Assembly (NCBI RefSeq): GCF_000775915.1 | Contig: NZ_BBLT01000001.1 | Span: 310,001 to 374,000 of the forward strand | Length of the DNA: 64,000 nt | Source: Sporocytophaga myxococcoides | Lineage (GTDB): Bacteria > Bacteroidota > Bacteroidia > Cytophagales > Cytophagaceae | Direction: 5' to 3' | Shown here: piece after piece, positions 1-11,012 of the stretch | How the letters are laid out: every line of letters begins with the position of its first letter | Numbering within the stretch: position 1 is the first letter of the stretch | Position numbers and translations under genes: made by a program | The notes under the pieces: generated by a model | Seen by the model: only the letters and a program-made list of their open reading frames with translations | Databases searched by the model: none | What the model was told of the DNA's origin: nothing

Positions 1-1
1 A

Positions 2-298
2 AAGGTACGAACACTTTTTTTTAATTGTGGAAATGTAAAAATAGAACTTTTGGAATCTACCACAGAAGACGGGGCAATTGCAAAATTTATTGAAAAAAGA
101 GGCGAAGGGATTCATCACTTGGCATTTGAAGTAGAAGACATTAATCAGGAAATGCAGAGAATGAAAGAAGAAGGTTTCACTCTTTTGAATGAACAGCCTA
201 AAGAAGGTGCAGACCATAAACTGATTTGTTTTTTGCATCCTAAAACGACAGGTGGAACGCTAATAGAGCTCTGTCAGGAAAACAAAAAGGGATCTTAA
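2..298 (+). CDS. mce: Methylmalonyl-CoA epimerase, 3' part only
   Basis: The reading frame is open from base 2, so the gene begins before the window and 98 C-terminal residues are visible. The residues IELLEST, AKFIEKRGEGIHHLAFEV and GGTLIELCQ are typical of methylmalonyl-CoA epimerase, a vicinal-oxygen-chelate (glyoxalase-fold) enzyme. It interconverts the (R) and (S) forms of methylmalonyl-CoA between propionyl-CoA and succinyl-CoA. The His in GIHHLAF and the Glu in LIELCQ fit metal ligands of that fold. An internal TTG at 50 could be mistaken for a start, but conserved family sequence continues upstream of it. The stop codon lies in the loop of a terminator hairpin. Confidence 0.9.
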   Translation, partial: KVRTLFFNCGNVKIELLESTTEDGAIAKFIEKRGEGIHHLAFEVEDINQEMQRMKEEGFTLLNEQPKEGADHKLICFLHPKTTGGTLIELCQENKKGS

Positions 299-310
299 TG
301 ATCCCTTTTT
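284..310 (+). terminator. Rho-independent terminator after mce
   Basis: Perfect 11-base arms (284-294 and 300-310) enclose a 5-base loop; the arms end in A5 and T5. The mce stop codon is inside the hairpin. Confidence 0.8.
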
Positions 311-383
311 AAAATTATTTATCCGTTATTATCTTAAACGGTCATTGACCAATGATAGGAGAAATCAGAAGAAAAAGATAGAT

Positions 384-530
384 TTACATCTTAATTTGTC
401 CGCTTTTTCTCATTTTGCTTACCTTCTTAGCATTCTTCTTACACTTTGGATTGGCTTTTACACAAGAAGTAGCTGAAAATGAGAAAGCAAAAAGAATAAG
501 TAGAATTGAGAGTATCGTTGCTTTTTTCAT
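384..530 (-). CDS. Small putative lipoprotein, 48 residues
   Basis: From the ATG at 530 the product starts MKKATILSILLILFAF and has a lipobox-like SATSC, so the mature peptide would begin at that Cys and be short and very basic (KCKKNAKK, SKMRKSGQ). Another ATG at 566 adds 12 residues before the signal peptide and is less likely. Small lysine-rich lipoproteins are common in Bacteroidota and usually have no known function. The gene stands alone, opposite in strand to its neighbours. It is too short for a firm call; the main evidence is the signal sequence plus lipobox. Confidence 0.45.
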   Translation of the reverse strand: MKKATILSILLILFAFSFSATSCVKANPKCKKNAKKVSKMRKSGQIKM

Positions 531-637
531 ATTTAATTTATTTACGATTGGATTAATGCTTGACAAATTTAAATGAAATCTTAGATAAAGTAAATAATTA
601 AGATTTACAAAACTTATACAATATACAAAAAAATCTG

Positions 638-1669
638 ATGGAAAATAATAAAAGGACGGAATTAAGTGATTTAGGAGAGTTTGGATTAATTAATCGTTTG
701 AAAGAAAAAGTTGTTTTAAGGCATCCTGAGACTCAAACAGGAATTGGAGACGATGCAGCGGTTATTGAAAACAGGAATGAACTTACATTAGTCTCTAAAG
801 ATATTCTGGCCGAAGGTGTTCATTTTGACCTTACTTATACTCCATTAAGACACTTGGGATATAAAGCTGTTGCGGTAAATGTTTCCGATATAGCTGCCAT
901 GAATGGTATACCAAAGCAAATTGTGGTTGGAATTGCTCTTAGTAACAGATTTTCACTTGAGGCAATAGAAGAATTGTATGAGGGAATTAATCAGGCTTGT
1001 GAAGATTATAATGTGGATCTGGCTGGTGGGGATACTACCTCTTCAAGATCAGGTCTTATTATTTCAGTGACAGTGCTTGGAGAAGCTAAGAAAGAAGAAG
1101 TGACATACAGATCAGGCGCTCAGGTAAACGATCTGATTTGTGTTACGGGTGACTTGGGTGGCGCGTACATCGGATTACAGTTATTAGAAAGAGAGAAACA
1201 GGTTTTCAAGCAGGATCCTGAAATGCAGCCTCAGCTTTCGGATAAGGAATATGTGGTAAGGAGACAGCTTAAGCCAGAGGCAAGAATGGATGTGACATAT
1301 GATTTGAAAGAGCTCAAAATTAAACCTTCGTCAATGATTGATATTTCAGATGGATTGGCAAGTGAGCTTCTTCATATATGCAAGGCATCTAAAGTCGGCG
1401 CAAGAATCTATGAAGATAAACTCCCGGTTGATAGTATGACTTTTGATACTGCCAGAGAGTTCAACCTTGATCCTACTACAGTAGCTCTAAATGGAGGTGA
1501 GGATTATGAACTTCTATTTACAGTAAATCAAAGCGCGTTCGATAAGATTAAAAATCATCCTGACATTACAATCATTGGGCACATTACTGAATATTCGGAT
1601 GGAGTGCAGTTAATTACGGGAGGGGGAAATATATTCCCAATAAAAGCTCAGGGATGGGTGCACTTTTAA
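638..1669 (+). CDS. thiL: Thiamine-monophosphate kinase
   Basis: This 343-residue cytosolic enzyme phosphorylates thiamine monophosphate to thiamine diphosphate with ATP, the last step of cofactor synthesis. It belongs to the AIR synthase/PurM-like ATPase fold. Visible family signatures are GIGDDAAVI near residue 40, the KDILAEGVHF segment, DLAGGDTT for the central metal/ATP site, MIDISDGLASEL in the second half, and GEDYELLF near the C-terminus. The length matches the family. It has its own terminator and no other thiamine genes beside it, so it is probably transcribed alone or with upstream leader sequence only. Confidence 0.95.
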   Translation: MENNKRTELSDLGEFGLINRLKEKVVLRHPETQTGIGDDAAVIENRNELTLVSKDILAEGVHFDLTYTPLRHLGYKAVAVNVSDIAAMNGIPKQIVVGIALSNRFSLEAIEELYEGINQACEDYNVDLAGGDTTSSRSGLIISVTVLGEAKKEEVTYRSGAQVNDLICVTGDLGGAYIGLQLLEREKQVFKQDPEMQPQLSDKEYVVRRQLKPEARMDVTYDLKELKIKPSSMIDISDGLASELLHICKASKVGARIYEDKLPVDSMTFDTAREFNLDPTTVALNGGEDYELLFTVNQSAFDKIKNHPDITIIGHITEYSDGVQLITGGGNIFPIKAQGWVHF

Positions 1670-1678
1670 AAACTGAGA

Positions 1679-1716
1679 CCCTAATCTGATATATTAATTT
1701 CAGATTAGGGTTTTTT
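1679..1716 (+). terminator. Rho-independent terminator after thiL
   Basis: Perfect 11-base arms at 1679-1689 and 1700-1710 are followed by T6. It sits 10 bases beyond the thiL stop. The rest of the 277-base gap up to 1946 shows nothing else I can name. Confidence 0.85.
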
Positions 1717-1946
1717 ATCATGAAAGGGGATTATTACGCCTGTAATTTTCACTTTTTTTATTTTTTAATCCATTTGATAAGCAATATCTTGCTTTTAAAA
1801 TTGGATCTATTTAAGATTCTATTAAAACATTTTCCTGCGTTGCGGGTTTGCTGTTCGGTAAAAAAGTATTAGTTGCCCAATTGAAGCATGTTTTCAAGTT
1901 TCCAACTAGGAAAAAATCCAGGTAAATTTTTCAGAGTAATTAATTT

Positions 1947-4900
1947 ATGAAAGTAAAAACTGCTGTAAGGGAGGTCTCTTCTTTGGATGAAGAATTGCTC
2001 AGAGTTTTGACCGAAATTAAAAATGGAAATTTTTCCGCCCGGATGGCATTGGACCAGACAGGTATAAAAGGAAAAATCTCTGATACGATGAATACTATCG
2101 TCGAAATGAATGAGCGCTTTATGGCAGAGCTCACTCAGGCTGCTACCATTATAGGTAAAAACGGACAACTTGAGCACAGAATTTCATTTACTGATGGAAA
2201 GGGAGCCTGGAAAGAAGGTACCAATTCCATCAATGCACTTATCACAGACCTGGTGCAACCTACTATTGAAATAGCAGATGTTATCAGTTCTGTGGCAAAA
2301 GGAAATCTCTCCAATACTATGCCTCTGGCTGTTAGTAATCATAAGCTGAAAGGGGAGTTTTACAGGATTGCGAAAGAGGTAAATGACATGGTAAAGCAGC
2401 TGAATCTTTTTTCAATGGAAGTTACTCGTGTTGCAAGGGAAGTGGGATCGGAAGGTAAATTAGGAGGGCAGGCAAAAGTTAAAGGTGTAGCAGGGGTATG
2501 GAAAGACCTTACCGATTCTGTAAACCTGATGGCAGGTAATCTTACTGACCAGGTAAGGAATATTGCTGAAGTTACTACTGCTGTTGCTAAAGGCGATTTG
2601 TCAAAAAAAATCACTGTTGATGTAAAAGGAGAAATTCTTGAATTAAAAAACACCATCAATACTATGGTGGATCAGCTTAATTCTTTTTCGTCTGAGGTAA
2701 CCCGCGTGGCTCTTGAAGTAGGTACTGAGGGTAAGCTGGGTGGACAGGCGCAGGTGAAAGGGGTAGCAGGTACATGGAAAGGTCTTACTGACTCCGTAAA
2801 TCAAATGGCCAGCAATCTTACAGCTCAGGTACGAAACATTGCAGATGTAACCACAGCCGTAGCAAAAGGTGACTTGTCAAAAAAAATCACAGTTCAGGTA
2901 AAAGGGGAAATTCTTGAGTTGAAAAATACCATTAACACAATGGTGGATCAGTTAAACTCTTTTGCATCAGAAGTAACCCGTGTGGCGCTGGAAGTAGGTA
3001 CTGAAGGAAAACTGGGCGGACAAGCCAAGGTAAAAGGAATTGGGGGGGTATGGAAAGACCTTACTGATTCTGTAAACCAGATGGCCAGTAATCTTACAGC
3101 TCAGGTGCGAAACATTGCAGATGTAACTACAGCAGTTGCCAAAGGTGACTTATCAAAGAAAATTACTGTAAATGTAGAAGGAGAAATTCTTGAGTTGAAA
3201 AATACCATCAATACCATGGTGGATCAATTGAACTCATTTGCATCAGAAGTCACCCGTGTGGCGCTTGAGGTAGGTACAGAAGGTAAACTGGGTGGTCAGG
3301 CGAAAGTGAAAGGCGTTGGAGGGGTATGGAAAGACCTTACAGATTCTGTAAATCAAATGGCCAGTAATCTTACTGCTCAGGTTCGTAATATTGCAGATGT
3401 TACCACTGCTGTGGCCAATGGTGACTTATCAAAGAAAATTACTGTAAATGTAGAAGGCGAAATTCTTGAACTTAAGGAAACCATCAATACCATGGTGGAC
3501 CAATTAAATTCCTTTGCTTCTGAAGTAACCAGAGTTGCCGTGGAAGTTGGAACTGAAGGTAAACTTGGTGGACAGGCTAAGGTAAGGGATGTCGGAGGTG
3601 TTTGGAAAGACCTCACGGATTCTGTTAACCAGATGGCCAGCAACCTCACTGCTCAGGTACGTAACATTGCTGACGTAACAACTGCTGTTGCCAATGGCGA
3701 TCTCTCCAAGAAAATTACAGTAAATGTTGAAGGGGAAATACTTGAACTTAAAAATACCATCAATACGATGGTAGATCAGTTAAACTCCTTTGCATCCGAA
3801 GTTACGCGAGTAGCACTGGAGGTAGGAACAGAAGGTAAGCTGGGTGGTCAAGCTAAAGTAAGGGATGTTGGTGGTGTGTGGAAAGACCTTACCGATTCTG
3901 TAAATCAGATGGCCAGCAACCTGACAGCTCAGGTGCGTAATATTGCCGAAGTAACCACTGCCGTGGCAAAGGGTAATCTTTCAAGAAAAATTACAGTTGA
4001 CGTTAAGGGTGAAATTCTCGAACTAAAGAATACCATTAACACAATGGTGGATCAACTTAATGCTTTTGGTTCGGAAGTTACCCGTGTTGCACGTGAAGTA
4101 GGTTCTGAAGGGAAGTTGGGAGGGCAGGCTTATGTTCCCGGTGTGGCAGGTACCTGGAAAGACCTCACTGATTCTGTAAATAAAATGGGGGGGAACCTGA
4201 CTGCCCAGGTAAGAAATATAGCAGAGGTAACGACTGCTGTGGCCAAAGGCGACTTATCAAGGAAGATTGAAGTAAATGTTAAAGGCGAAATTCTTGAACT
4301 TAAAAATACCATCAATACGATGGTGGACCAGCTTAGAGCCTTCGCATCAGAAGTGACGCGTGTGGCAAGAGAAGTGGGTACGGAAGGTAAGCTTGGAGGT
4401 CAGGCTAGCGTGGAAGGGGTAGGTGGTGTTTGGAAAGACCTTACAGACTCCGTGAATCAGATGGCTGGCAACCTCACAGCTCAGGTTCGAAATATCACAG
4501 ATGTCGCAATAGCAGTGGCAAACGGTGATATGTCTAAAAAAATTACCGTTGATGTTCGTGGTGAAATTCTTCAATTGAAAGAAACCATCAATACAATGGT
4601 AGATCAGCTTAGAGCATTTGCATCAGAAGTAACCCGTGTAGCAAGGGAAGTAGGTACAGAAGGAAAATTAGGCGGACAGGCTTTCGTGCCTGGTGTTGCC
4701 GGTATTTGGAAAGACCTTACAGATTCAGTAAACCATATGTCCGGTAATCTGACGTCTCAGGTACGTAACATCGCTGAAGTAACAAAAGCCGTGGCCAGTG
4801 GCGACCTTTCTAAAACCATCATGGTTGATGTAAAAGGTGAAATTCTTGATCTGAAGAATACGATCAATACAATGGTGGATCAGCTGAACTCTTTCGCTTC

Positions 4901-7900
4901 TGAAGTAACACGTGTAGCAAGGGAAGTAGGCTCAGAAGGTAAACTGGGAGGACAAGCGCAGGTTAAAGGTGTAGCAGGTACGTGGAAGGATTTAACAGAC
5001 AGTGTAAACTTTATGGCATCTAATCTCACTAGTCAGGTGCGAGGTATTGCTAAAGTTGTAACTTCTGTAGCAAAAGGTAATCTGAAGCAAAAGTTAAATA
5101 TTAATGCATCGGGTGAAGTTTCACAGTTGACAGATACAATCAATGAGATGATTGATACGCTGGCAATATTTGCGGATCAGGTAACAACTGTTGCTAAGGA
5201 GGTAGGAGTTGAAGGAAGACTGGGTGGGCAGGCAAGTGTTCCTGGGGCTTCTGGTATCTGGAAAGATCTTACTGAAAACGTAAATCAACTTGCGGCAAAT
5301 CTTACCACCCAGGTAAGATCTATTTCAGAAGTAGCATCTGCTGTAACTAAAGGTGATTTAACAAGAACCATCAAGATAGAAGCAAGGGGAGAGGTTGAGG
5401 CGCTTAAAGATACAATCAATCAGATGATTGCTAATCTGAAAGAAACTACCCTCAGAAACCATGAGCAGGATTGGCTCAAATCTAACCTGGCTAAATTTAC
5501 TCAGATGCTTCAGGGGCAAAGAGACACGAATACTGTGGCTAAGAAAATTCTTTCAGAACTTGCTCAGGTTGTGGTTGCTCAGAAAGGATCATTCTACATT
5601 CTTAATGATGAAGGAGATCATGTGAAGCTTAAGCTATTTGCTTCCTATGCAGATGATACTAGTATTCCAAGAGAATTCAATATTGGTGAAGGTTTAGTAG
5701 GCCAATGCGCTCTCGAAAAAGAAAAAATACATTTAAAGAATGTTCCTATAGATTATCTTAAAATAAGTTCAAGCCTGGGAGAAGCAACTCCTTTGTCGAT
5801 CATAGTGCTTCCGGTATTGTTCGAAAATCAGATTAAAGCCGTAATTGAGCTGGCTTCTTTTGATTCATTTTCCAGCACCCACCTTGATTTCCTTGATCAG
5901 TTAACAGAAAGTATTGGTATCGTAATCAACACCATTGAAACAAATACAAGAACTGAAGAATTACTTATCCAATCCCAGTCACTTGCAGACGAACTTACAA
6001 GGACCAATGAAGAGCTTCAGGATAAAGCCTTCCTGTTAGAGAAGCAGAAGCAGGAAGTGGAAGAGAAAAACAGAGTTATTGAAGAAGCAAGAAGATCGTT
6101 GGAAGATAAAGCAGAACAGCTTACTCTGACTTCTAAATATAAATCAGAGTTTTTGGCGAATATGTCTCATGAGTTAAGAACACCGCTAAACAGCTTGCTG
6201 ATACTTGCACAACAACTGTTTGAAAACCCTGAAGGAAATCTTTCAGACAGGCAAGTTAATTATGCCAGAACTATATATTCATGTGGAGATGATCTTATAC
6301 AATTAATCAATGATATTCTGGATCTTTCGAAAATTGAGTCAGGATATATCTCTATTCAGGTATCTAAAATTCCTATCAGTGAGATTACAGGCTTTGTAGA
6401 GACTACATTTAAACCGGTTGCCGAAACTAAAAAGGTTAAGTTTAATATCGTCGTTGAAGATCTTGCTGAATCTATTGAAACGGATATGCAAAGGCTGAAT
6501 CAGATATTAAAAAATCTGCTTTCCAATGCATTTAAATTTACAGAAAAAGGGGAGGTAAAATTAAAAATATACAATGCGGAAAAGTCTTGGAAACAGAGAA
6601 ACAGGCAGCTAGAAAATGCTGATAAAGTTATTGCCTTTGCTATCTCAGATACCGGTATTGGTATTCCAATTGACAAGCAGAATATTATTTTTGAAGCCTT
6701 CCAACAGGCAGAAGGGTCTACTTCAAGAAAGTATGGTGGAACAGGCCTTGGACTTTCAATTTCCAGAGGTCTTGCGGAGCTGTTAGGCGGAACTATCGAA
6801 CTTGAAAGTGAAGTAGACAAGGGGAGTACTTTCATTCTGTATATTCCGGTAAAATCAACTCCGGAAGATTTGAAGATAACCAAGGTGCCGGAAACAAAAA
6901 TAGTTTCACTTGATACTGTTAATTCAGGAACAGCTAAGACATTGGGAAGTTTTCTAAATCCCACCGAAGGAGGAGGTTTGGATATTGAAATTCCAGATTT
7001 TGAACTTTTATCAGAAATGTTTCCTGATCCTGGTGATGATAGAAATACAATAAAGCCAGGAGACAATGTCATTATGATTGTTGAGGACGACCAAAGGTTT
7101 GCAAAGATTATTCTTGATAAAGCTCATGATTATGGGTTTAAAGCAATTATTGCTGCGAGTTATGGGGAAGTATTTGAGATGGCAATTACTTATAAACTGA
7201 CAGCAGTGACGTTGGATATCAAAATGCCAGGAGTAAGTAGCGGATGGAGAGTACTTGATCTCTTTAAAAATGATCCGAATCTTCGACATATTCCTGTATA
7301 TATGATCTCCGGGGAAGAAAACGCTGATCTGGCTTACCATAGAGGAGCCAGAAGCTTTTTGATGAAACCGGTGAAAAAGGATATTCTTGATCAGTTATTT
7401 AAGGATATTCAGGACTTTCATTCCAGGAAGACAAGAAACCTCCTGGTAGTGGAGGATAATGAAATTGATTCTTCAAGAATTAAAGATCTTTTTCTACAGA
7501 TTCAGACTATCAATGTAACGGTTGTTTCTACAGGTAAAGAAGCAGTGAGTGAATGGTATGCTAATGGTTTTGATGCCATAATACTGGATTATAAACTTCC
7601 TGATATTGAGGTGATAGACCTTATACGACAGTTTAATGATAAGAAGCAGCTTCAATATACTCCGGTGATATTATATACTGCTAAAGAATTTTCTCCGGCA
7701 GAAGCAAATCAGATTAAAAAAATTACCAAAAGTATTCTGTTAAAGGATGTAAATTCACTGGATAAGTTACTGGAGGAGGCTATCATTCATATGCATATTT
7801 CATTTAATGATCTACCTCAGGATATAAAAAACAGAATAATAAAAATACAGAGAGAAGAAGATATTTTAAATGGAAAGAATGTTTTAGTTGTTGATGATGA

Positions 7901-8240
7901 TATCAGGAATCTTTTCGCTTTAACCACTGTTTTTGAGAGACTAAACATCAATTCAATCACTGCGGAAAGTGGGAAAGAAGCTATAAATATTTTAAATTCC
8001 AACGACAATGTTGATCTTATTTTAATGGATATTATGATGCCGGAAATGGATGGATATGAAACCATCCAGAAGATCAGGAGAGAAAATAAAAACTTTAATC
8101 TTCCTATTATTGCTGTCACAGCAAAGGCTATGAAAGGTGACAGGCAAAAATGTATTGAGGCCGGTGCTTCAGACTACATTACTAAGCCTGTTAAAATTGA
8201 TCAACTTTTGGCCCTGATGCGAGTATGGATGAGAAAATAA
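1947..8240 (+). CDS. Giant poly-HAMP hybrid histidine kinase with GAF and three receivers
   Basis: The 2097-residue protein has no signal peptide or membrane segment, so it should be cytosolic. Order: a divergent HAMP-like start (about 12-157); eleven 92-residue units (158-1169), each carrying the [22 protein letters not shown] and TINTMVDQL signatures of the repeats in fungal group III (Nik1/Os-1) kinases; a GAF domain (about 1185-1330); a coiled coil; a HisKA domain with His1408 in SHELRTP; an ATPase domain with N (NLLSNAFKF), G1 (DTGIGIP) and G2 (GGTGLGLS) boxes; and three receivers with acceptors Asp1757, Asp1881 and Asp2028. Middle-receiver residues are the most divergent. It probably runs a multistep phosphorelay. 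The next gene, another REC-kinase, starts 33 bases downstream and may be cotranscribed. The sensed signal is unknown; osmotic or internal stress is suggested only by the fungal analogues. Confidence 0.93.
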   Translation: MKVKTAVREVSSLDEELLRVLTEIKNGNFSARMALDQTGIKGKISDTMNTIVEMNERFMAELTQAATIIGKNGQLEHRISFTDGKGAWKEGTNSINALITDLVQPTIEIADVISSVAKGNLSNTMPLAVSNHKLKGEFYRIAKEVNDMVKQLNLFSMEVTRVAREVGSEGKLGGQAKVKGVAGVWKDLTDSVNLMAGNLTDQVRNIAEVTTAVAKGDLSKKITVDVKGEILELKNTINTMVDQLNSFSSEVTRVALEVGTEGKLGGQAQVKGVAGTWKGLTDSVNQMASNLTAQVRNIADVTTAVAKGDLSKKITVQVKGEILELKNTINTMVDQLNSFASEVTRVALEVGTEGKLGGQAKVKGIGGVWKDLTDSVNQMASNLTAQVRNIADVTTAVAKGDLSKKITVNVEGEILELKNTINTMVDQLNSFASEVTRVALEVGTEGKLGGQAKVKGVGGVWKDLTDSVNQMASNLTAQVRNIADVTTAVANGDLSKKITVNVEGEILELKETINTMVDQLNSFASEVTRVAVEVGTEGKLGGQAKVRDVGGVWKDLTDSVNQMASNLTAQVRNIADVTTAVANGDLSKKITVNVEGEILELKNTINTMVDQLNSFASEVTRVALEVGTEGKLGGQAKVRDVGGVWKDLTDSVNQMASNLTAQVRNIAEVTTAVAKGNLSRKITVDVKGEILELKNTINTMVDQLNAFGSEVTRVAREVGSEGKLGGQAYVPGVAGTWKDLTDSVNKMGGNLTAQVRNIAEVTTAVAKGDLSRKIEVNVKGEILELKNTINTMVDQLRAFASEVTRVAREVGTEGKLGGQASVEGVGGVWKDLTDSVNQMAGNLTAQVRNITDVAIAVANGDMSKKITVDVRGEILQLKETINTMVDQLRAFASEVTRVAREVGTEGKLGGQAFVPGVAGIWKDLTDSVNHMSGNLTSQVRNIAEVTKAVASGDLSKTIMVDVKGEILDLKNTINTMVDQLNSFASEVTRVAREVGSEGKLGGQAQVKGVAGTWKDLTDSVNFMASNLTSQVRGIAKVVTSVAKGNLKQKLNINASGEVSQLTDTINEMIDTLAIFADQVTTVAKEVGVEGRLGGQASVPGASGIWKDLTENVNQLAANLTTQVRSISEVASAVTKGDLTRTIKIEARGEVEALKDTINQMIANLKETTLRNHEQDWLKSNLAKFTQMLQGQRDTNTVAKKILSELAQVVVAQKGSFYILNDEGDHVKLKLFASYADDTSIPREFNIGEGLVGQCALEKEKIHLKNVPIDYLKISSSLGEATPLSIIVLPVLFENQIKAVIELASFDSFSSTHLDFLDQLTESIGIVINTIETNTRTEELLIQSQSLADELTRTNEELQDKAFLLEKQKQEVEEKNRVIEEARRSLEDKAEQLTLTSKYKSEFLANMSHELRTPLNSLLILAQQLFENPEGNLSDRQVNYARTIYSCGDDLIQLINDILDLSKIESGYISIQVSKIPISEITGFVETTFKPVAETKKVKFNIVVEDLAESIETDMQRLNQILKNLLSNAFKFTEKGEVKLKIYNAEKSWKQRNRQLENADKVIAFAISDTGIGIPIDKQNIIFEAFQQAEGSTSRKYGGTGLGLSISRGLAELLGGTIELESEVDKGSTFILYIPVKSTPEDLKITKVPETKIVSLDTVNSGTAKTLGSFLNPTEGGGLDIEIPDFELLSEMFPDPGDDRNTIKPGDNVIMIVEDDQRFAKIILDKAHDYGFKAIIAASYGEVFEMAITYKLTAVTLDIKMPGVSSGWRVLDLFKNDPNLRHIPVYMISGEENADLAYHRGARSFLMKPVKKDILDQLFKDIQDFHSRKTRNLLVVEDNEIDSSRIKDLFLQIQTINVTVVSTGKEAVSEWYANGFDAIILDYKLPDIEVIDLIRQFNDKKQLQYTPVILYTAKEFSPAEANQIKKITKSILLKDVNSLDKLLEEAIIHMHISFNDLPQDIKNRIIKIQREEDILNGKNVLVVDDDIRNLFALTTVFERLNINSITAESGKEAINILNSNDNVDLILMDIMMPEMDGYETIQKIRRENKNFNLPIIAVTAKAMKGDRQKCIEAGASDYITKPVKIDQLLALMRVWMRK
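2418..5453 (+). repeat. Eleven in-frame 276-bp coding repeats (HAMP units)
   Basis: The EVTRVA start of the first unit is at residue 158 and that of the eleventh at residue 1078: ten intervals of exactly 92 residues, so no insertions or deletions. Units 3 to 6 are nearly identical in protein, and differ mostly at silent positions in DNA. Units 7 to 11 are more diverged (Arg after VA, PGVAG variants). This is a tandem coding repeat, not a CRISPR array: there are no unique spacers. Confidence 0.95.
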
Positions 8241-8273
8241 ATTAATTTAGAGAACCTTTAAATTATTAAGGAT

Positions 8274-9503
8274 TTGGAAACCAAGCCCGAGGTTAAAGTA
8301 TTATTAGTAGATGACCGGGAGGATAATTTATTCTCAATGAGTACTGTCCTTGAACGGGATGGGTATGTAATTCGCACTGCAAGGTCAGGAAGGGAAGCGT
8401 TGAAAATTCTTTTGAAAGAACATGATTTTACCCTCATTTTGCTCGATGTACAAATGCCAGATCTCTCAGGATATGAAACAGCTTCTTTGATCTATGCAAG
8501 AGATAAGCTCAAGCATATCCCGGTTATTTTTGTAACAGCTCATAGCTACAGTGATGAGTATGTCTATAAAGGCTATCAGGCAGGGGCTGTAGATTATATA
8601 TATAAACCCATTAATCCTGAACTTTTAAGAGCTAAGGTTAATGTCTTTGCTGAATTGTACAGGAAAACTCATTTGCTGGTAGCTCATGAGCAGCAACTCA
8701 GGGAAATGAACAATGAACTTGAGAATCGCGTTCGGCAAAGGACAGAAGAACTAACAGATAAAAACGCAGAACTGGAGAGGGCCAACTTCGAATTAAAAAA
8801 AGTAAACAATGATCTCGACAGCTTTGTATACGCTGCTTCTCATGATTTGAAAGCTCCTGTTTCAAATATTGAAGGTCTGTTGGCTTCTCTTACAGATTTC
8901 TTTTCTCCAGAGATGCTAGAAGATGACAATGTGAAAATGATCATTGGAATGATTAACGAATCAATATCACGCTTTAAAGTCACGATTCATGATCTTACTG
9001 AAGTTACCAAAATACAGAAGAGTATTGAAGAAGATGTCAATACTATTGATATTTTGGAGGTTATCGAGGATGTTAAGGTCGGTATAAGGGACATGATTGA
9101 AAATACAGGAGCAATTCTGAATATTGTTCATAATGGGGAAACTAAAGTCAGTTTCTCAAGGAAAAACCTTAAAAGTGTATTGTATAATCTTATCAGCAAT
9201 GCAATAAAATACAGGTCTTCAGAAAGAATTCCGGAAGTGGATATCAGTATTGGAAGGGAAGATGAATATATCATAATTTCTGTTACTGATAATGGTTTGG
9301 GCTTTAATCCGAATGATAAAGAAAAAATCTTTACCATGTTTAAACGGCTACATGATCATGTAGAAGGCACAGGCATTGGTCTTTACATAGTAAAAAAAAT
9401 AGTTGAGAACTGCGGAGGAAGAATAGAAGTAGAAAGCGAACAAGGAAGAGGCACAACTTTTTCTGTTTTTATCAGAGTAAAGCCGGAAATTGTTCTTATA
9501 TAA
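8274..9503 (+). CDS. Receiver-histidine kinase protein (REC, coiled coil, HisKA, ATPase)
   Basis: The 409-residue soluble protein starts with a receiver domain (VLLVDDRED, acceptor Asp58 in LLDVQMPD, Lys in YIYKPINP). A coiled-coil linker (about 130-180) leads to a dimerisation domain with His190 in ASHDLKAP and an ATPase domain (LYNLISNAIKY, VTDNGLGF, FTMFKRLH, GTGIGLYIVK). A TTG at 8274 is used as the start because an in-frame stop lies at 8259 and the receiver fold begins at once; ATT codons at 8262 and 8265 are alternatives. It lies 33 bases after the poly-HAMP kinase, whose phosphorelay may feed this receiver. Its kinase core closely resembles that of the PAS kinase at 13047. Confidence 0.9.
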   Translation: METKPEVKVLLVDDREDNLFSMSTVLERDGYVIRTARSGREALKILLKEHDFTLILLDVQMPDLSGYETASLIYARDKLKHIPVIFVTAHSYSDEYVYKGYQAGAVDYIYKPINPELLRAKVNVFAELYRKTHLLVAHEQQLREMNNELENRVRQRTEELTDKNAELERANFELKKVNNDLDSFVYAASHDLKAPVSNIEGLLASLTDFFSPEMLEDDNVKMIIGMINESISRFKVTIHDLTEVTKIQKSIEEDVNTIDILEVIEDVKVGIRDMIENTGAILNIVHNGETKVSFSRKNLKSVLYNLISNAIKYRSSERIPEVDISIGREDEYIIISVTDNGLGFNPNDKEKIFTMFKRLHDHVEGTGIGLYIVKKIVENCGGRIEVESEQGRGTTFSVFIRVKPEIVLI

Positions 9504-9514
9504 TCAGCAAAGAA

Positions 9515-9901
9515 TTACTCTGACGTAAGTTGGATGATGTCCAATGGTTTGGTAAGGTATTTGGAAACGGATTTAAAACTGAAGGCTTTTCTTATATCTT
9601 GTTTATCATCCGATGATGAAATAATAAAAAGCTTTGACTTGAGAAGTTCCGGTCTTTCAATTTTTTCAAAAGCTTCGACAAATTCAAAACCAGTCATCTC
9701 CGGCATATTTATATCTACAAAAATTGCATCCGGGGTAATTTTTCCTTCAGTCAAGTCTTTAATTGCAACAGTAGGGCTATTATAAAGCTGAATATTCTGA
9801 GAGTAGTTAAATTTTTCCAGGATAATTTTATTCAGCAAGTTATCCATTTCATTATCATCAATAATCATTACTGATTCCAATTGGGCAGATCTAGATGTCA
9901 T
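9515..9901 (-). CDS. Single-domain response regulator
   Basis: About 128 residues form one receiver domain and nothing else: MIIDDNEMDN for the acidic pocket, the acceptor Asp in FVDINMPEMTG, Ser/Thr in IISSSDD, and Lys in YLTKPLD. With no output domain it probably shuttles phosphate or works by protein contact, as CheY-like proteins do. The gene converges on the REC-kinase that ends 11 bases away. An upstream ATG at 9919 would add six residues; I favour 9901 because the receiver fold starts soon after it. Confidence 0.85.
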   Translation of the reverse strand: MTSRSAQLESVMIIDDNEMDNLLNKIILEKFNYSQNIQLYNSPTVAIKDLTEGKITPDAIFVDINMPEMTGFEFVEAFEKIERPELLKSKLFIISSSDDKQDIRKAFSFKSVSKYLTKPLDIIQLTSE

Positions 9902-9990
9902 TATAAAAACTGAATTCAAAAATTTAATTAAAACTCTAATTTAGATAATATTCTCTTAATCTATAACTTTCAATGCACTTTTAGCCAGCC

Positions 9991-10914
9991 TTATTGCCCT
10001 TTTATAAATTTGTAAACCTGCCTGGAATAATCAGACTCTATACTTAAAATGTATACAGAAGCATGCAGACTGCTCACATTAAGCTTTTCATGGTGAAAAC
10101 CGGGATTTTTCCTGCCAAGATCTATATTCATTAGTTCTTTCTGATCCAAATTATATATTTTTATTCTGACATTTGATTCAATCCCAGTGGAAAAGGAAAC
10201 AAGAGCTTCATCTACACACGGATTAGGATATACAGATAAAGAACTAATAGCTTCTTTATAATCGATTGTGCCTGCAACAGGGATATAACGGATAATCGGG
10301 AAAAGAGCAAGATGGAATTTGTATCCAAGTCTCTGGTACAAATCCCTCCATTGACCATGGTGAAATCTAACAGCATTTCTTCCTATATCGGCAAGATCAC
10401 TGTCTGGTCTTGAACCATCAAGTGAAGTCAGGAGCGCAAGGGTATCTGTAAAACCAGATTCTTCTGCATCGTGGGCGTAAAGTAAAAAATTAAACGCTAC
10501 AAAGAATGAATCCTCCACAGATATAGGCTCATAGAAAAGCGTTGTAACAGGGTTTCCAGAAATAATTAGATTTCTGTAGCTCATATACCTTCCACCCAAG
10601 GAATCCTCCGGAAGGTGGTTGGCTCCAACAGACCATATGTCAAAGGTAACCTGCCGATTGGGTCTTGTCATATAACCTGTATGATAACTGATTACCCCAA
10701 GAACCTCGGCTTTTCCTTTAATTCTGTATTTTTCTGCATAATTTTCAGAAAACCAACAGTTTTGTCCGGTTAGATAGCCGCATATATAACCTCCATAATC
10801 TGATCTGTAAGCAATTAATTTTTCATCCTGGCGAATATTTCTAAGAGTGTCCTGACAAAATGCCGTCAAAGAAATAGCAAGGAAAATCAATATAAATAAT
10901 TGTTTTTTTACCAT
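9991..10914 (-). CDS. Exported protein with type IX secretion (T9SS) C-terminal sorting domain
   Basis: The 307-residue protein has a signal peptide (KKQLFILIFLAISLTAFCQ region) and an approximately 80-residue C-terminal domain starting at LSVYPNPCVDEALVSF, with IKIYNLDQKEL and the final VYKFIKGQ. That is the type A sorting domain that directs Bacteroidota proteins through the type IX system to the surface or medium. The central part (about residues 25-220, with repeated Tyr/Gly and SLGGRYMSYRN) matches no family I recognise. It is a lone gene; T9SS machinery is not encoded in this window. Confidence 0.85.
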   Translation of the reverse strand: MVKKQLFILIFLAISLTAFCQDTLRNIRQDEKLIAYRSDYGGYICGYLTGQNCWFSENYAEKYRIKGKAEVLGVISYHTGYMTRPNRQVTFDIWSVGANHLPEDSLGGRYMSYRNLIISGNPVTTLFYEPISVEDSFFVAFNFLLYAHDAEESGFTDTLALLTSLDGSRPDSDLADIGRNAVRFHHGQWRDLYQRLGYKFHLALFPIIRYIPVAGTIDYKEAISSLSVYPNPCVDEALVSFSTGIESNVRIKIYNLDQKELMNIDLGRKNPGFHHEKLNVSSLHASVYILSIESDYSRQVYKFIKGQ

Positions 10915-11012
10915 ATTTATGGGGAAGTTACCAAAAAAATGCTATTTATAAAATAGCAATGTGGAGGAGGAAGGGCAACGAATAGTTCCGATTTTAAATT
11001 AAATTTGTCGAA

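Noticed and set aside
2418-5453. Regular repeats that could be taken for a CRISPR array
   Set aside because: The repeat unit is 276 bases of continuous coding sequence with no unique spacers; it encodes HAMP units.
11000-11007. TAAATTTG before the diheme peroxidase as a promoter -7 element
   Set aside because: No TTTG lies at the required distance upstream, and the start point would leave no leader.
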